This document shows positions 7,055-14,102 of a stretch of 64,000 nt of DNA, piece by piece. Location: assembly GCA_028285625.1 (NCBI GenBank), contig JANQOX010000005.1, positions 620,001-684,000 of the forward strand, written 5' to 3'. A program made the translations under genes and the position numbers. The DNA is from Myxococcota bacterium. Its GTDB lineage: Bacteria; Myxococcota_A; UBA9160; UBA6930. The notes beneath the pieces are model-generated. The model saw only the letters and a list, made by a program, of their open reading frames with translations, ran no database searches and was not told the origin of the DNA. The stretch's first letter is position 1; each line of letters begins with the position of its first letter.

Positions 7055-8064
7055 TGGTCGCGAACACGGGCAGCCCGCGACGTGCGAACACGGGCAGCAC
7101 GCGTCGTGCGGCTGGGGACGGCCCGCTCCGAATCGGGGTTTCATCGTGCCTGCTGGGCAACCAGGTTCGCTACGACGGCGGCCACAAACGCGACGCTCAG
7201 CTGCTGACGTTGCTCGAGCCCTTCGTGGAGTGGCTCCCGGTCTGCCCCGAGCTCGAAGCGGGGCTGGGCGTGCCACGCCCCTCCATGCGCCTGATTCGCG
7301 AAGGCGACGGCGTGCGCGTTCGCGAGCCGAAGTCGGGGCGTGACCACACGCGGGCCCTCGAGCGGGCCGGGGCTCGGCGCGTCCGCGCGCTGGCCGGCGA
7401 GGGGCTCGTGGGCTTCGTGCTCAAGAAGGACTCGCCCTCCTGCGGGATGGCGCGGGTCAAGGTCTACTCCGAGCAGGGCATGCCCACCCGTGACGGCGTC
7501 GGGCTCTTTGCCCAGGCGCTCCAGACGGCCTTTCCGGAACTGCCGGTCGAGGAGGAGGGTCGGCTCCGCGATGCGCGGCTGCGCGAGAACTTCATCGAGC
7601 GTGTCTTCGCGTTCCAGCGCCTGGGTGCCCTGTTCTCTCCGCGTTGGACCCGGGGCGACGTCGTCTCGTTCCACGCGGCGCACAAGCTGCAGATCATGGC
7701 GCACTCGACCGAGGCCTATCGCGCACTCGGCCGCCGGGTGGCGCGGGTGAAGGACGTTCCCCGGGCGGAGTTCCGCGACGCCTACCGACGGGAGTTCATG
7801 GCCGGGCTGTCGAAGCTCGCGACGCGAGGTCGCAATGCCAACGTGCTGCAGCACGCCGCCGGGCATCTGAAGCAACGCATCGACGACGAGTCGCGAACCG
7901 AGCTGGCCGAGCTCATTCACGAATACCGCCGCGGGCTCGTGCCGCTGGTCGTTCCCATCACGCTTCTCGCCCACCACGTACGCCGGCACCGGGTGGATAC
8001 GCTGCAGGGACAGACGTTTCTCGAGCCGCATCCCAAGGAGCTGATGCTCCGCAACCACGTCTGA
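7054..8064 (+). CDS. TudS (DUF523)-YbgA (DUF1722) two-domain protein
   Basis: This encodes 336 residues. After a 20-residue repetitive tail comes a DUF523/TudS domain with three cysteines (C32 in SSCLLG, C64 in PVCPE, C130 in DSPSCG), the ligands of the [4Fe-4S] cluster in 2-thiouracil desulfidase. The C-terminal half is DUF1722 (YbgA), helical, with FHAAHKLQIMAHS and HPKELMLRNH. TudS homologues desulfurise thiouracil; YbgA function is unknown, but its gene commonly neighbours photolyase. Here it is the last operon gene, overlapping phrB by one base. Removal of thiolated or photodamaged bases is a reasonable but unproved role. It ends tail-to-tail with the converging operon. Confidence 0.9.
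   Translation: MVANTGSPRRANTGSTRRAAGDGPLRIGVSSCLLGNQVRYDGGHKRDAQLLTLLEPFVEWLPVCPELEAGLGVPRPSMRLIREGDGVRVREPKSGRDHTRALERAGARRVRALAGEGLVGFVLKKDSPSCGMARVKVYSEQGMPTRDGVGLFAQALQTAFPELPVEEEGRLRDARLRENFIERVFAFQRLGALFSPRWTRGDVVSFHAAHKLQIMAHSTEAYRALGRRVARVKDVPRAEFRDAYRREFMAGLSKLATRGRNANVLQHAAGHLKQRIDDESRTELAELIHEYRRGLVPLVVPITLLAHHVRRHRVDTLQGQTFLEPHPKELMLRNHV
7060..7107 (+). repeat. Two tandem 24-bp units in the tudS-ybgA N-terminal tail
   Basis: Two adjacent copies differ at only a few bases and encode repeated ANTGSxRR. The tail precedes the conserved domain, which begins near residue 24, so it may be slippage-derived and dispensable, or the true start may lie further in. Confidence 0.7.
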
Positions 8065-8080
8065 CCGCGGTGTCGCGGAG

Positions 8081-9568
8081 CTAGGCCGCGCGCCCCGCCG
8101 CGGAGTGCTCTCGGACGTGCTCATCCCACCGCGCCAGATGCCGCGCGAAGCCGGACATCACCCGCAGATGGGTGCGCGCCTGGGTCCATTGGTAGATGAA
8201 CCAGGGGAGGGCGGGGCGAAAGTCGTGCACGGCGGCCAGCACGTGTCGGCCGTCACCCACCTCGCGAAACTCGAGCCGTCCAGCCGGTCCGCCGTCGCGG
8301 CGCACCAGCGCGCCGCCCACCACGTCGAGGACCTGGCGGTCGGGCGTGCTGCGCTCGGGTGCATGGCGTAGCTCCATCAGCAGCTTGCTGCCCCAGGCCG
8401 TGAAGATGCGTGAGCTGCCGTCGGGGTCGGACTCGACCCGAATGGGCGAGCCCGCGAAGCGCGGGAGGAAGGCCGCGTATTCTCGGGCGACGAAGGCGGC
8501 GTCGCGGCCCTTCGGAAGCGGGAGACGTTGGACGGAGCGCACCGACCGGTCCGCCGTGCGTGTCCGCTGGTCGGCGGAGCGACGGTCGATGCTCGAAGGC
8601 GGTGCAGGCACGGGTTCGTCCGAGCCGAGGGCCCGATCGAGTGCTTCATCGAGTCCGATCGACTCGGGCGCGAGCGCACGCTGCAACGGATTGTCCCGGA
8701 CCACCATCTCGTGGCGGAGACTCTCGATCAGGGGCGCAACCAGGGCGCGCGGTGCGCTGCCGAACAGCCCCACCCAGAGGCGGGAGAGTCCCGGCGAGAA
8801 CACGCCGGTCGGAAACATCAGGCGCCGCACGCCGAGTGCTGCAGCGATCCGCTGCATGAGGTCCTGGTAGGTCAGGACCTCGGGGCCCCCGATGTCGTAG
8901 GCGCCGCGGTGGCCCTCGGGATCGTCGAGCACGCGTCGCACGGCGCGGACCAGGTCGTCGACGGCGATGGGCTGGGTGGGAGAGTGGGTCCAACGGGGCA
9001 GCACCATCACGGGGAGCCGCCGCACGAGGTTCTGGAGGATCCAGAGCGAAGAGCTTCCGCGGCCCAGGATGATCCCGCACCGAAGCGCCGTGAAATTCGG
9101 GGCCGCGCGCGACAGCGCACTCTCCACCTCGAAGCGGCTCTGCAGGTGCTCCGACAGCGCCTCGGTGTCGGGAACCAGGCCGCCCACGTAGACCACCTGT
9201 CGAACCCCGGCCCGCCGCGCAGCGCGCGCGAAGTTGTCGGCCAGCAGCAGGTCGAGGTCGGCGAAGCTCCCCTGGGTGAGCCGGGCGGCTGGCAGCATCG
9301 AGTGCACCAGGTAGATGGCGACCTCGGCGCCTTCCAGGGCCTGCTCCAGAGCGCGCAGGGAGAAGAGGTCGCAGACGCGCCACGTCACGGGGTCGTCCGC
9401 GACGTCGAGGCGGGGCGAGCGCGTGAGGCCGATCAGGTTCGCGTGGGGCGCGAGGGCGCGACACAACGCGCTCCCGACGAAGCCGGTGGCCCCCGCGATC
9501 GCGACGGTCGGCTTCGGGTCGGTCGCGCGCTGCCCGGCCTGCGTGGGCTGCAGGTCGGGGGGGCTCAC
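8081..9568 (-). CDS. SDR-fold NAD(P)-binding protein with DUF2867-type C-terminal domain
   Basis: This encodes 495 residues. An atypical extended SDR domain (residues 20-310) has the nucleotide motif GATGFVG and later VYVGGLVP and AYDIGGPEVLTYQDL. A basic linker (residues 330-350) leads to a domain of SRPBCC/DUF2867 type, with LEFREVGDGRHVLAAVHDF and WFIYQWTQARTH. Such two-part proteins are common but their substrates are unknown; a lipid-like ligand for the hydrophobic C-terminal pocket is inference. The GTG start at 9568 overlaps the sigma-factor stop (GTGA), making this the last gene of the SRPBCC-SDR-sigma operon. Co-expression with the sigma factor suggests a light-stress task. Confidence 0.85.
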   Translation of the reverse strand: MSPPDLQPTQAGQRATDPKPTVAIAGATGFVGSALCRALAPHANLIGLTRSPRLDVADDPVTWRVCDLFSLRALEQALEGAEVAIYLVHSMLPAARLTQGSFADLDLLLADNFARAARRAGVRQVVYVGGLVPDTEALSEHLQSRFEVESALSRAAPNFTALRCGIILGRGSSSLWILQNLVRRLPVMVLPRWTHSPTQPIAVDDLVRAVRRVLDDPEGHRGAYDIGGPEVLTYQDLMQRIAAALGVRRLMFPTGVFSPGLSRLWVGLFGSAPRALVAPLIESLRHEMVVRDNPLQRALAPESIGLDEALDRALGSDEPVPAPPSSIDRRSADQRTRTADRSVRSVQRLPLPKGRDAAFVAREYAAFLPRFAGSPIRVESDPDGSSRIFTAWGSKLLMELRHAPERSTPDRQVLDVVGGALVRRDGGPAGRLEFREVGDGRHVLAAVHDFRPALPWFIYQWTQARTHLRVMSGFARHLARWDEHVREHSAAGRAA

Positions 9569-10857
9569 AGCAGTTCGCGCAGGCCCCGCTCGTCGGCCTC
9601 ACCCGCGAGCTTGGCCAGGGCTTCCTTCTCCAGCTGTCGGACGCGTTCGCGAGACAAGCCCAACTCATCCCCCACCTGCTGCAGGGTACAGTGTTCGGCG
9701 GCGCCCAGCCCGAAGCGCATGCGCAGGATGGTCTGGTCGCGCTCGCCGAGGCCCGAGAGCAGCTCTCCGAGGTCACCCCGCATGCCTTCGGAGTCGAGCA
9801 GCGTCACCGGATCGACTGCGTCGTCATCCTCGAGGGCGTCGGCCAGCGAGAGCTCGCCGTCGTCGCGCACCGGAGCGTCCAGGGACGTATGCCCCACTCG
9901 CGCCTGCATCAGCTTGGCCACGATCGGCTCGGGGAGGTCGAGGTCCTGGGCGACTTCTGCCTCCCGCGGCTCTCGGCCGAGAAGCGTGCGAAGCCGATCC
10001 TGCGCCTGCCCCAGGTGTCGGATCTGGTCGTACAGGTTGGCCGGGAGCCGGACCGCGCGGGAGTCGCGCTGCAGCGTGCGGATCAGCGCCTGGTAGATCC
10101 ACCAGACGGCGTAGGTGCTGAATCGGAATCCGCGGCGCTCATCGAACTTCTCGACGGCCCGGATCAGGCCGAGAACGCCCTCCTGGATCAGGTCGCCGAG
10201 CTCGATCGACGGATGCTGCCGCGGCTTCGCCAGGTGCACCACCAGGCGGAGGTTGTGCTTGACGAACAGATCCCGCGCGTCCATGTAGTCTTCGCGCGCG
10301 CGCCGTGCCTGAGACGCGGACTCGCGCATCTCTTCGGGCGTGAGGCCGAACCGCTCTGCGTCCCGCGATGCGCGGCGCCGACAGCGGGCGATGGTCGCCG
10401 ACCAGTCCAGCAGCGTTCGGGTCGCGGGGTCGAACTGGGTGAACGCTTCGGCCAGACGCTCGAGCAGCGCCTCGCGGCCCGGGTGGGTGGGATCGGCCAG
10501 GCCGGGGTCTTCGAGCAAGCCCGTCAGGGTCTCGTGGGCGCGTCGAATCGTCTCCTTGTCGCCCTCGGTGCCGGCCTCGCTCAGCAGCGAAGGCACGCGG
10601 CCCGCGGCCGCGCGCTCCTCGTACTGGCGACACAGTTCACGCGCGACCCAGGGGATGCGGCCGAGGCACGCGAGCATCCTCTCTCTCGCGTCGCGCAGGC
10701 TCTGGGCCAGGGCGACCTCTTCCTCCGGTGCGAGGACCGGCGTGTCGCGGATGTCGTTGAGGAACAGCTGGAGAGACTCCGGCCCTGCGGAGTCACGCGG
10801 GGGCAGGGTCTTCACAGCCGGACGTTCCTGGCTACCGAACGAGTCGTCTCTGCGCAT
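9565..10857 (-). CDS. Group 2 sigma-70 family RNA polymerase sigma factor with altered region 2.4
   Basis: This encodes 430 residues. Region 1.2 lies near residues 28-60, followed by a non-conserved helical insert of about 110 residues. Region 2 is at about 195-265 (GDLIQEGVLGLIRAVEKFD), region 3 at 270-345 and region 4 at 370-425 with LSRERVRQLE. Having regions 1.2 to 4.2 marks it as a primary-like group 2 sigma, not the small ECF LitS known from other light clusters. Region 4.2 keeps residues that read TTGACA. Region 2.4 reads WWIYQALIR: by alignment E. coli R436 is Tyr255 and T440 is Ile259, while Q437 is kept. T440I in E. coli changes recognition of the first -10 base. The ATG at 10857 overlaps the SDR gene by 26 bases. 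Confidence 0.9.
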   Translation of the reverse strand: MRRDDSFGSQERPAVKTLPPRDSAGPESLQLFLNDIRDTPVLAPEEEVALAQSLRDARERMLACLGRIPWVARELCRQYEERAAAGRVPSLLSEAGTEGDKETIRRAHETLTGLLEDPGLADPTHPGREALLERLAEAFTQFDPATRTLLDWSATIARCRRRASRDAERFGLTPEEMRESASQARRAREDYMDARDLFVKHNLRLVVHLAKPRQHPSIELGDLIQEGVLGLIRAVEKFDERRGFRFSTYAVWWIYQALIRTLQRDSRAVRLPANLYDQIRHLGQAQDRLRTLLGREPREAEVAQDLDLPEPIVAKLMQARVGHTSLDAPVRDDGELSLADALEDDDAVDPVTLLDSEGMRGDLGELLSGLGERDQTILRMRFGLGAAEHCTLQQVGDELGLSRERVRQLEKEALAKLAGEADERGLRELL

Positions 10858-11878
10858 GCTCTTCTCCGTGGGGGCGCACGAGGGCCGGGGTACCGGCCCT
10901 GCGGGTGGACAGGGTGTTTGCGTCCCGGATGCACCGGGCCCGCAGGCGTTCCCGGTCGGCGAGCGCCTCCCGGGTGTGAGGCAGCCAGTGGGTCGCTCGC
11001 CGCTTGCGGTCGAACCAGAACCCACCGCTCTCGCCCTTGGCCTCGCGGCTCGCCGCGAGCCAGAGCACGGTGTCGGCGCCCTGCTCGGGTGTACGCAGGA
11101 TCCTCTGCGTGACCCGGTGGAAGCCGGGGAGCGACGAGGCGACGGCAGGCGTGTCGGCCCACCCGGGGTGCATGGCATTCACCGCGATGATCCCGTGCCA
11201 GGCTTCCGCCAGCAGCTCGGCGAGAACCACCTGGGCGCGCTTGGTCTCGGCATACGCGCGCACGCCGTCGTAGGGCCGGCGCCTCCAGTTCGGGTCGTCC
11301 ACCTCGAGCCGCTGGGTGTACATGCCGCCGGACGAGACGAACACCACGCGTCCGGCTGCGGAACGCAGCGGGGTCTCGAGCCGGCGCGTGAGCAGGTAGG
11401 GGCCCACCACGTGCGTGGCCCAGGTGGTCTCGAGCCCCGAAGCGCCCGTGGTACGCGCTTTCGGAAGCACCCCGGCGTTGTGGATGAGCCCGTGCAGCGG
11501 CTCGTCCGCCAGCTGGGCGGATGCGCGTTCGATGTCGTCGGCGGAGGAGACGTCGAGCTGGATCGCCGTGATGCGGTCGTTGACCGTCTCGGCTCGTAGC
11601 GCCTCGGCTGCGGCTTCGCCGCGGTCGCGGTTGCGACACAGAAGAACGACTTCGGCACCGCGCGCTGCCAGGCCTCGCGCGGTCGCGCGACCGATGCCTG
11701 AGTTGGCTCCGGTGACCGCGTAGCGCTGGCCTTCGAGGTCCACGTCGAGCGCGTCGGGTGCGAACCCGAGCGAGTGGATCGCATAGCCGGTTCGGTCGAA
11801 GGAGAACACGACGAACGGGTCGATGACTCGCGAGAGTGCCTCGCCGGCGAACGTCGCCACGGGGTTCGAACGACCCAT
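10832..11878 (-). CDS. Short-chain dehydrogenase/reductase (DHRS12-like)
   Basis: This encodes 348 residues from the ATG at 11878, one base after the preceding stop (TGA-C-ATG). A 50-residue N-terminal extension precedes a classical SDR domain. That domain has the cofactor motif TGANSGIG (56-63), the NAG motif in LIHNAGVLPK, catalytic serine in VFVSSGGMY, and Y209-x3-K213 (YAETK). It is therefore expected to be an active NAD(P)-dependent oxidoreductase, with unknown substrate; the extension and C-terminal WFDRKRRATHW segment resemble the DHRS12 group. Operon position between an SRPBCC lipid-binding-like protein and a sigma factor suggests a hydrophobic substrate (inference). The C-terminus runs 26 bases into the sigma gene. 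Confidence 0.85.
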   Translation of the reverse strand: MGRSNPVATFAGEALSRVIDPFVVFSFDRTGYAIHSLGFAPDALDVDLEGQRYAVTGANSGIGRATARGLAARGAEVVLLCRNRDRGEAAAEALRAETVNDRITAIQLDVSSADDIERASAQLADEPLHGLIHNAGVLPKARTTGASGLETTWATHVVGPYLLTRRLETPLRSAAGRVVFVSSGGMYTQRLEVDDPNWRRRPYDGVRAYAETKRAQVVLAELLAEAWHGIIAVNAMHPGWADTPAVASSLPGFHRVTQRILRTPEQGADTVLWLAASREAKGESGGFWFDRKRRATHWLPHTREALADRERLRARCIRDANTLSTRRAGTPALVRPHGEEHAQRRLVR

Positions 11879-11879
11879 G

Positions 11880-12356
11880 TCAGGCTGCCGCATGAGGGCG
11901 CTCGCGCTTGGCGCCCGCTGCAACGAGGTGGGCCACGCGCTCGCGCAGGCCGCGGACGGCGGTCCTTCCGATCAGCTGGAAGGTGGCGGTGAGCAGCGGG
12001 TCGGCGATGCGGCGCCAGCCGACCAGCTCGAGCTGGGCCTCGTAGGTCATGCGCGTTCCGCCGCGGCGGGGGACGAACGTGATCTCGTCGAGGGAGCGAA
12101 TCGTCTCGTCGCCGCCGGCGAGCACGAGGCGGTGGGGCGCCTCGAACTCGGTGACTTCGTACTCCAGGGGAAGGCGACGCCCGAGGAACGACACCTCGAC
12201 GTCGAAGCGCGTCCCGACACCCACCGGCCCCGGCGTCGTCTTGCGTGCACGGGTGACGCCCGGGTCCCACTCGGCGGTATTGGCGAAGTCAGCGAGGTAG
12301 TCGAAAGCCGCCTCGATGGGCAGCGGAAGATCGAGGGCGTCGACGTATCGGGCCAT
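11880..12356 (-). CDS. SRPBCC superfamily (START-like) protein
   Basis: This encodes 158 residues with a helix-grip fold: a long first strand (residues 1-10), helices around PIEAAFDYLADFANTAEWDP, and antiparallel strands including GVGTRFDVEV, RLVLAGGDETI and GTRMTYEAQLELVGW, then a long C-terminal helix. SRPBCC proteins bind hydrophobic ligands in a deep pocket. No catalytic residues can be assigned. It is the first gene of the minus-strand light operon, and operator copy C lies about 50 bases upstream of its ATG. A ribosome site GAGGAG precedes the start. Homologues often sit in photolyase/CFA gene neighbourhoods, but the ligand is unknown. Confidence 0.85.
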   Translation of the reverse strand: MARYVDALDLPLPIEAAFDYLADFANTAEWDPGVTRARKTTPGPVGVGTRFDVEVSFLGRRLPLEYEVTEFEAPHRLVLAGGDETIRSLDEITFVPRRGGTRMTYEAQLELVGWRRIADPLLTATFQLIGRTAVRGLRERVAHLVAAGAKRERPHAAA

Positions 12357-12385
12357 GGTGTTGGGGCTCCTCGGGCGCGATTCCG

Positions 12386-12429
12386 AGAGTCGCGCAGGAG
12401 TCCCATTCTGTCAAGATAAAATCTGTACG
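12386..12429 (-). promoter_or_regulatory. Operator copy C and promoter of the SRPBCC-SDR-sigma operon
   Basis: On the minus strand CGTACA, nine bases and TTGACA (12429 to 12409) reproduce operator copy B; six of the nine spacer bases are A/T-rich. After a 17-base spacer comes GACTCT (12391 to 12386), like GACCCT at copy B and unlike TATAAT. The TTGACA-to-ATG distance is 52 bases, against 50 at copy B. Confidence 0.6.
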
Positions 12430-12458
12430 ATACCCCGAGGGGACGTTGTGGGCGCCGC

Positions 12459-13256
12459 TCAGCGCCCTAGAGGTCTCGGCAGCCCATGGACAAGAAAGCC
12501 GTTCATCGCGCTGGCGACGCGCTCGGGCTCGTGGATCGCCACCTCGTGGCCCGCCCGCGACAGCACCTCGAGCGTGGCGTTCGGCAGCCGCCGGTAGTCG
12601 GAGAGGTTCGGGCGCAGCAGCCCGTCCGCCGCGCCCGCGATCATCAGCGTCGGCGTCTCGAGCTCGCCCAGCCGATCCTTCAGGCGGAGCGCGCGCATGC
12701 TGTCGGCGCCGCCTTCGTAGTGGCCGTCCGAAACGCCCAGGACGTGGTCTACGCGGCTCTCGAACCACGCGTCGGTTTCGACGTCTTCGCGAAAGCGTTC
12801 GGCGCGGTAGCGCGCGAGCAGCGCCGCGCGATTGCCGCTTCGCCGCTCCGCCGCGCGCGCCGCGCCATCCTCGGTCGGCGGCCCGGTTCCGTTGGCGGGG
12901 ATCGGCGCCATGAGCACGAGCTTGTCGAGTCGTTCGGCGTGGTCGAGGCCCAGCAGGTAGCCGATGCCGCCCCCCATGCTGTGGCCCGCAAAGGTGACGC
13001 GACTCAACCCCAGGTGGTCGAGCAGGGCGAGCACGTCGCTCGTGTACTGCTCGAGCGAGTAGCCGCCCGGGGTGTGTTCGCTCTCGCCCGTGCCGCGGCA
13101 TTCCATCAGGATCACCTGAAACGAGCGTTCCAGACGTTCGGCGACGGGCATCCAGTTGACGCGCGACGCGGTGTAGCCGTGGTGGAGCAGGACGGGCGCG
13201 CCCCGTCCGCGCACCTCGAACCAGATGCGCGCACCGTTCAGGGTGGCATGGGACAT
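12459..13256 (-). CDS. Alpha/beta hydrolase
   Basis: This encodes 265 residues with the alpha/beta hydrolase fold: oxyanion-hole region LLHHGYTAS near residue 25, nucleophile elbow GHSMGGG (serine near residue 95), acid region MIAGAADGLL and catalytic histidine in SRAGHEVAI. It should be a serine esterase, lactonase or related hydrolase; the substrate is not predictable. It lies 53 bases downstream of an SDR gene on the same strand and may share its transcript. It ends 30 bases before operator copy C, so it is probably outside the light operon, though read-through into it is possible. Confidence 0.85.
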   Translation of the reverse strand: MSHATLNGARIWFEVRGRGAPVLLHHGYTASRVNWMPVAERLERSFQVILMECRGTGESEHTPGGYSLEQYTSDVLALLDHLGLSRVTFAGHSMGGGIGYLLGLDHAERLDKLVLMAPIPANGTGPPTEDGAARAAERRSGNRAALLARYRAERFREDVETDAWFESRVDHVLGVSDGHYEGGADSMRALRLKDRLGELETPTLMIAGAADGLLRPNLSDYRRLPNATLEVLSRAGHEVAIHEPERVASAMNGFLVHGLPRPLGR

Positions 13257-13309
13257 GAAGCGCTGCTCGTCTCGTCCGGTCGTGCGGCCGCCGCGGAACC
13301 GGCGTTCGC

Positions 13310-14032
13310 CTACCAGTTCTCTTTCGAGGTGCGGACGTCGATCTCGAAGGTCCAGGCGCGGGGGGGCTGGCGGTACAGGAAGACGTACCCGTCGACGATG
13401 CCCTCGATGCTGAGCATGCCGTCCTCGCCGAGCTTCTCGGCGTAGGCCGGAAAGCCCTTCTGGATCTTCTCGCCGCCGATGGCCCCGTCTACGACCACGT
13501 GCCCGACGTGAACGCCGTCGGCTGCGTACTCCTTGGCCATCGCCTGGGCGAGGGTGCGAAGCGCCGCCTTGGAGGAGTTGAACGCGCCAAAGTGCGACCG
13601 CCCGCGCAACGAGGCACTGGCCCCGGTGAAGAGCAGGGTGCCCCCGCCGCCGGGGACCATGCGGCGTACGGCCTCGCGACCGAAGAGGAAACCGCCGAAG
13701 CAGCAGACCCGCCAGCTCTGCTCGAAGTAGTCCGCCTCCATGTCGGCAATGCGGCCCGGGGTGTTGTTGCCGGCGTTGTAGATGGCGAGGGCGAGGCCGT
13801 CGCCCGCGCGGTCGAACAGCGCGCGCGTGTCGTCCTCGCTCGTGGCGTCGCAGACCGCCGCCTCGGCGCTGCCGCCGTCGCGTTCGATCGCCGCGACCAC
13901 GGCGTCGAGCTTGTCCTGGCTGCGGCCGGCCAGGAGCACGTGCAGGCCTTCCTTCGAGAAGCGGTGGCAGAGCTGGGCGCCGAGACCCCGGTCCGGGCCG
14001 ACGCCGATCACGATGGCAGTAGGTCGAGTCAT
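13310..14032 (-). CDS. Atypical SDR-family protein with Phe at the catalytic Tyr position
   Basis: This encodes 240 residues from the ATG at 14032. The Rossmann motif (GVGPDRGLG) and YNAGNN are SDR-like, and the serine region GASASLRG is kept. The YxxxK motif reads FNSSK, with phenylalanine replacing tyrosine, so classical proton relay is missing. The C-terminus (WTFEIDVRTSKENW) closely resembles that of the SDR at 36970-37734, which has histidine and methionine at the Tyr and Lys positions. Both may form a subfamily with different chemistry or a binding role. Translation upstream of 14032 is possible but would extend into the divergent dehalogenase promoter. Confidence 0.8.
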   Translation of the reverse strand: MTRPTAIVIGVGPDRGLGAQLCHRFSKEGLHVLLAGRSQDKLDAVVAAIERDGGSAEAAVCDATSEDDTRALFDRAGDGLALAIYNAGNNTPGRIADMEADYFEQSWRVCCFGGFLFGREAVRRMVPGGGGTLLFTGASASLRGRSHFGAFNSSKAALRTLAQAMAKEYAADGVHVGHVVVDGAIGGEKIQKGFPAYAEKLGEDGMLSIEGIVDGYVFLYRQPPRAWTFEIDVRTSKENW

Positions 14033-14102
14033 GACGGGATTGTACGCGGAAGTCGGCCCGGCTTCTCCTGGGCCCACGGTGCCTGAGGTAGGCTCCAGGC
14101 CC

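Noticed and set aside
14041-14046. TGTACG as a further CarH half-site between the SDR and dehalogenase genes
   Set aside because: No second half-site lies at 9-base spacing, and the surroundings are GC-rich, unlike the three accepted sites.
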